Source of the DNA: Lachnospiraceae bacterium
GTDB lineage: Bacteria > Bacillota > Clostridia > Lachnospirales > Lachnospiraceae
Direction of reading: 5' to 3'
NCBI GenBank assembly: GCA_910575775.1
Contig: CAJTEY010000017.1
Coordinates: 22,860-86,859 of the forward strand
Length of the DNA stretch: 64,000 nucleotides
This document shows positions 62,290 through 64,000 of the stretch, piece after piece. The notes beneath the pieces are model-generated. The model had not been told where the DNA came from and did not search any database. It saw only the letters and a program-made list of their open reading frames with translations. The translations under genes and the position numbers were made by a program. The number at the start of each line of letters is the position of its first letter. Positions within the stretch are counted from its first letter, which is position 1.

Positions 62290-62508
62290 TATAGTCGCCC
62301 CCACCCGTAAAACGGGTGGCTAGGGACGCGGGCTCTAAGCCCGCCCTACTTGGCTGCGTCTCAAGACGCTGGCTTTCTCTTTATGACCATGGGAAGCCTG
62401 CCCACGGCAGTCTTCCCATGGCTCCGTTCAAGCCACATTGCTTTTGACTCGTTGCTGCCCCTAAAGGGGCGTTTGTACTACTCAGCCCTGACCCTTAAAA
62501 GGGTCTTC
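62290..62508 (-). ncRNA. Candidate structured RNA at the 3' end of the IS200 element
   Basis: Read on the minus strand after tnpA, six hairpins follow in order: GACCCTT/AAGGGTC, GCCCC/GGGGC, GGCT/AGCC-type, a long stem with arms CCATGGGAAG / CTTCCCATGG, GCGTCT/AGACGC, and GCGGGCT/AGCCCGC, then the end hairpin. There is no open frame of note. The layout resembles the omega-RNA position of IS605-group elements, but no TnpB is present. Confidence 0.4.
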
Positions 62509-62943
62509 CTATTCTTTCACGCTGAGCTTATCCTGCATGATATCCGCTCTCTCCTGATCCTGAATATACTTCTTTATCGTGGCTTCATTCAATCCTACGG
62601 TACTAACATAATACCCTTCTGACCAAAAGTGACGGTTTCCAAACTTATACTTCAGGTTTGCATGCCTGTCAAACATCATCAGGGCGCTTTTTCCCTTCAG
62701 ATATCCCATAAATGATGAAACACTTATCTTCGGTGGTATACTTACAAGCATATGCACATGGCCAGGCATAAGATGCCCTTCTATGATCTCCACTCCCTTG
62801 TAACTGCACAACTGCTTTAAAATATCACGCAAATCTGTTTTATATTGATTATAGACAATTTTTCGTCTATACTTTGGGGTGAAGATGATGTGATATTTAC
62901 ACATCCACTTCGTATGTGCGAGCGAATTTGTTTGCTTTGCCAT
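62509..62943 (-). CDS. tnpA: IS200/IS605-family transposase TnpA (Y1, HUH)
   Basis: 144 residues. It cuts and joins single-stranded DNA at the element ends. Motifs: KYHIIFTPKYRRKIVY at the N-terminus, the HUH pair in GHLMPGHVHMLVSIPP, FWSEGYYVSTVG, and the likely nucleophile Tyr in IKKYIQDQE near the C-terminus. The start at MAKQTNSLAH (ATG 62941-62943) follows GGAAAGGTG. That ribosome site lies in the arm of a perfect 14-bp inverted repeat, so translation is probably repressed, as known for IS200. Confidence 0.95.
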   Translation of the reverse strand: MAKQTNSLAHTKWMCKYHIIFTPKYRRKIVYNQYKTDLRDILKQLCSYKGVEIIEGHLMPGHVHMLVSIPPKISVSSFMGYLKGKSALMMFDRHANLKYKFGNRHFWSEGYYVSTVGLNEATIKKYIQDQERADIMQDKLSVKE

Positions 62944-63007
62944 AAAATCACCTTTCCTTTCTCTAATAGTGGCCTGAACACCCCTATTATAATGGAAAGG
63001 TGATTTT
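62944..63007 (-). promoter_or_regulatory. Hairpin hiding the tnpA ribosome binding site
   Basis: Perfect 14-bp arms AAAATCACCTTTCC / GGAAAGGTGATTTT (62944-62957, 62994-63007). The arm next to tnpA contains the AAGGTG ribosome site. Confidence 0.75.
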
Positions 63008-63123
63008 TGTATAACAATCGTCGCGCACCCGCATAGCGGGTGGTTTAACGTTGAGCACATTTCCGTTTCTCTGCTGAGAAACTCCAATGCACTCAACAGG
63101 GTCTATCCGACCCATAATTATAA

Positions 63124-63147
63124 GGACTGCCCTATTTCAAGCAGTCC
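63124..63147. terminator. Small hairpin between the IS element and the next gene
   Basis: Arms GGACTGC / GCAGTCC (63124-63130, 63141-63147) with a 10-base loop, 16 bases after the stop of the neighbouring minus-strand gene. No clear T-run. Confidence 0.4.
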
Positions 63148-63162
63148 ATGATAATAACTTTA

Positions 63163-63402
63163 TTAAACCAATCCGCAAAAGCAAGCTATTTTATATATTT
63201 GATTCCTTACACTTACAAGCCGCTTGCGCCCCGTTTCTTCCTTTGCTTTCCGTTCCATCATATCCATGATTGCAAGCTGTACATCCATTTCTATGTATTC
63301 CACCATCTGAAGCGGAGTAAGTGCGCTATATGGTGTTTTAAGATTCCTATCTATGATCTGGTTTCCGTCCGCTATATCAATAATTCTAAAATTAAAACAC
63401 AT
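63163..63402 (-). CDS. Small conserved protein of clostridial mobile elements
   Basis: 79 residues: MCFNFRIIDIADGNQIIDRN, then LKTPYSALTPLQMVEYIEMD, a basic stretch (ERKAKEETGRKR) and a C-terminal YKIACFCGLV. I recall similar short proteins in clostridial conjugative elements; the function is unknown. The ATG at 63400-63402 has AGGAGGGGG about 10 bases upstream; a longer frame upstream lacks a site. It follows the next gene by about 30 bases and is probably cotranscribed with it. Confidence 0.65.
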   Translation of the reverse strand: MCFNFRIIDIADGNQIIDRNLKTPYSALTPLQMVEYIEMDVQLAIMDMMERKAKEETGRKRLVSVRNQIYKIACFCGLV

Positions 63403-63431
63403 AATCTCTATCCCCCTCCTGCTCTTAAATT

Positions 63432-63800
63432 CTATCGTCCCGCACACCTTCCATATCTGGCGTTTCCATTCCTGCCACTGTTCCTACATTCTCCGCTTAT
63501 CTGCTTAAAATACCCGTCTAGGCTAAAAGAATATGCCCTTTTCTGCAGAAAAACACATTTCCCATGCTTTAACGCCGTTGTCTCCGCGATAACGACACAG
63601 TTTGTCAGTGAAAGATTTTCCCTGATGATGCTTTCCAACGCTTTCCGCAAACCGTTGTAAGATGTGTCTATGTAATGCCTGGAACTACTGTTTCCACCGT
63701 TGACGAAAAACACGATTCTATAGCTGAATCTGTCCTCTACCATATTGTTAGCGGTACATCCTCTGTTAATGTCCGCTATGATATCCGATACCGTATACAT
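63432..63800 (-). CDS. Hypothetical protein of 122 residues, mobile-element neighbourhood
   Basis: Unknown family. The N-terminal two thirds look globular (YTVSDIIADINRGCTANNMV, YRIVFFVNGGNSSSRHYIDT, ESIIRENLSLTNCVVIAETT). The C-terminal end is Arg/Gly/Asn-rich (SGRNGNARYGRCAGR). GTGAGGACAG precedes the ATG at 63798-63800. It probably forms one transcript with the small gene downstream. Confidence 0.55.
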   Translation of the reverse strand: MYTVSDIIADINRGCTANNMVEDRFSYRIVFFVNGGNSSSRHYIDTSYNGLRKALESIIRENLSLTNCVVIAETTALKHGKCVFLQKRAYSFSLDGYFKQISGECRNSGRNGNARYGRCAGR

Positions 63801-64000
63801 GATCTGTCCTCACTTCCTATGTATATGGGGAAGGGATATCCCCTCCCAATGTCGTCAACTTAAGCCGAAAATCCGCTAACTATAAATTTACGCGTATGAA
63901 AAAACCATTTGTTATTCCGTGATGACTCACTTTCCTTTTGAAATGTCTGTCTGGACGGATAATGGACCTTACGTTTTTGGCGCGCTGAATCAACTGCTGC
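63801..64000. other. Window edge, no gene assigned
   Basis: A minus-strand frame without stop enters from the right edge and ends at TAA (63860-63862), reading SARQKRKVHYPSRQTFQKES; it may be the C-terminus of a further mobile-element gene. A second minus frame and a plus frame are equally open, so no choice is made. Confidence 0.25.

Larger units (their letters stand above)
62290..63050 (-). mobile_element. IS200-type insertion sequence (tnpA only)
   Basis: An element of about 760 bases with a single-strand transposase and subterminal hairpins at both ends: CCACCCGT-AAA-ACGGGTGG (62301-62319) and CACCCGC-ATA-GCGGGTG (63026-63042). Both ends share GTCGC and CACCCG. No inverted terminal repeats and no tnpB are present, as expected for IS200. 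About 220 bases between the transposase stop and the left hairpin (plus-strand coordinates) form many hairpins. Exact boundaries cannot be fixed without an empty site. Confidence 0.8.

Overview
The window looks like a chromosomal segment of a Lachnospiraceae-type anaerobe (Firmicutes, Clostridia). The pyruvate phosphate dikinase closely resembles the well-known Clostridium symbiosum enzyme from memory. The gene order rimP-nusA-rnpM-ylxQ-infB-rbfA-nrnA-truB-ribF is the classic Firmicute cluster, and DUF5050, DUF6020, DUF815 and CmpB-like proteins are typical of this family. Ribosome binding sites are strong GGAGG types. No rRNA, tRNA or CRISPR array was recognised. All names rest on reading motifs by eye, without database searches.

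Layout. 1-765: small genes of the kind carried by clostridial conjugative elements, one broken by an in-frame stop and one a fragment touching the 3' end of ppdK. 770-4417: ppdK and a membrane-anchored glycerophosphodiester phosphodiesterase. 4544-14614: a minus-strand block with two small paralogous lipoproteins, two very large lipoproteins that join a beta-propeller-like half to a sugar-type solute-binding half, two CUT1-like permeases without an ATPase, and an HlyD-like adaptor. 14827-22506: two hybrid sensor kinases facing away from a conventional OmpR-type two-component pair. 22629-34596: an unknown protein, an ABC-F protein, a PHP phosphoesterase, a HAD phosphatase, Maf, polyphosphate kinase, Ppx/GppA, a DUF815 ATPase and the PheA P-protein with a small upstream ORF. 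34709-40655: a DUF5050 protein, the folate operon folC-folE-folP-folBK, a CmpB-like membrane protein and a PH-domain protein. 40823-48984: a nitroreductase followed by pyrBI across a terminator-like hairpin, pnp/rpsO, an NlpC/P60 hydrolase and a Na/Pi cotransporter. 48995-57654: the translation and transcription cluster, running minus from rimP to ribF, with a clear promoter and a hairpin leader. 57711-61830: a DUF6020 membrane protein, an MBL-fold hydrolase and a glycerate kinase. 62290-63050: an IS200-type element with tnpA only and a very structured 3' region. 63163-64000: more small genes of mobile-element type.

The most unusual feature is a family of structured repeats (at least seven copies in about 26 kb, positions 7995-33366). 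Each sits at the 3' end of a gene in the same orientation relative to that gene. A full copy has a nested multi-hairpin module (outer arms GTGAGAAG.../...CTTCTCAC, inner hairpin GCAGCAAAGGCTGC) followed by a simple hairpin (GGAGAATGCC.../...GGCATTCTCC). In two copies the repeat itself supplies the last codons and the stop codon of the upstream gene, in the same frame.

The other candidates for new biology are the propeller-SBP/HlyD transport operon, a likely translation-coupled attenuator in front of pyrBI, and the structured RNA-like tail of the IS200 element.
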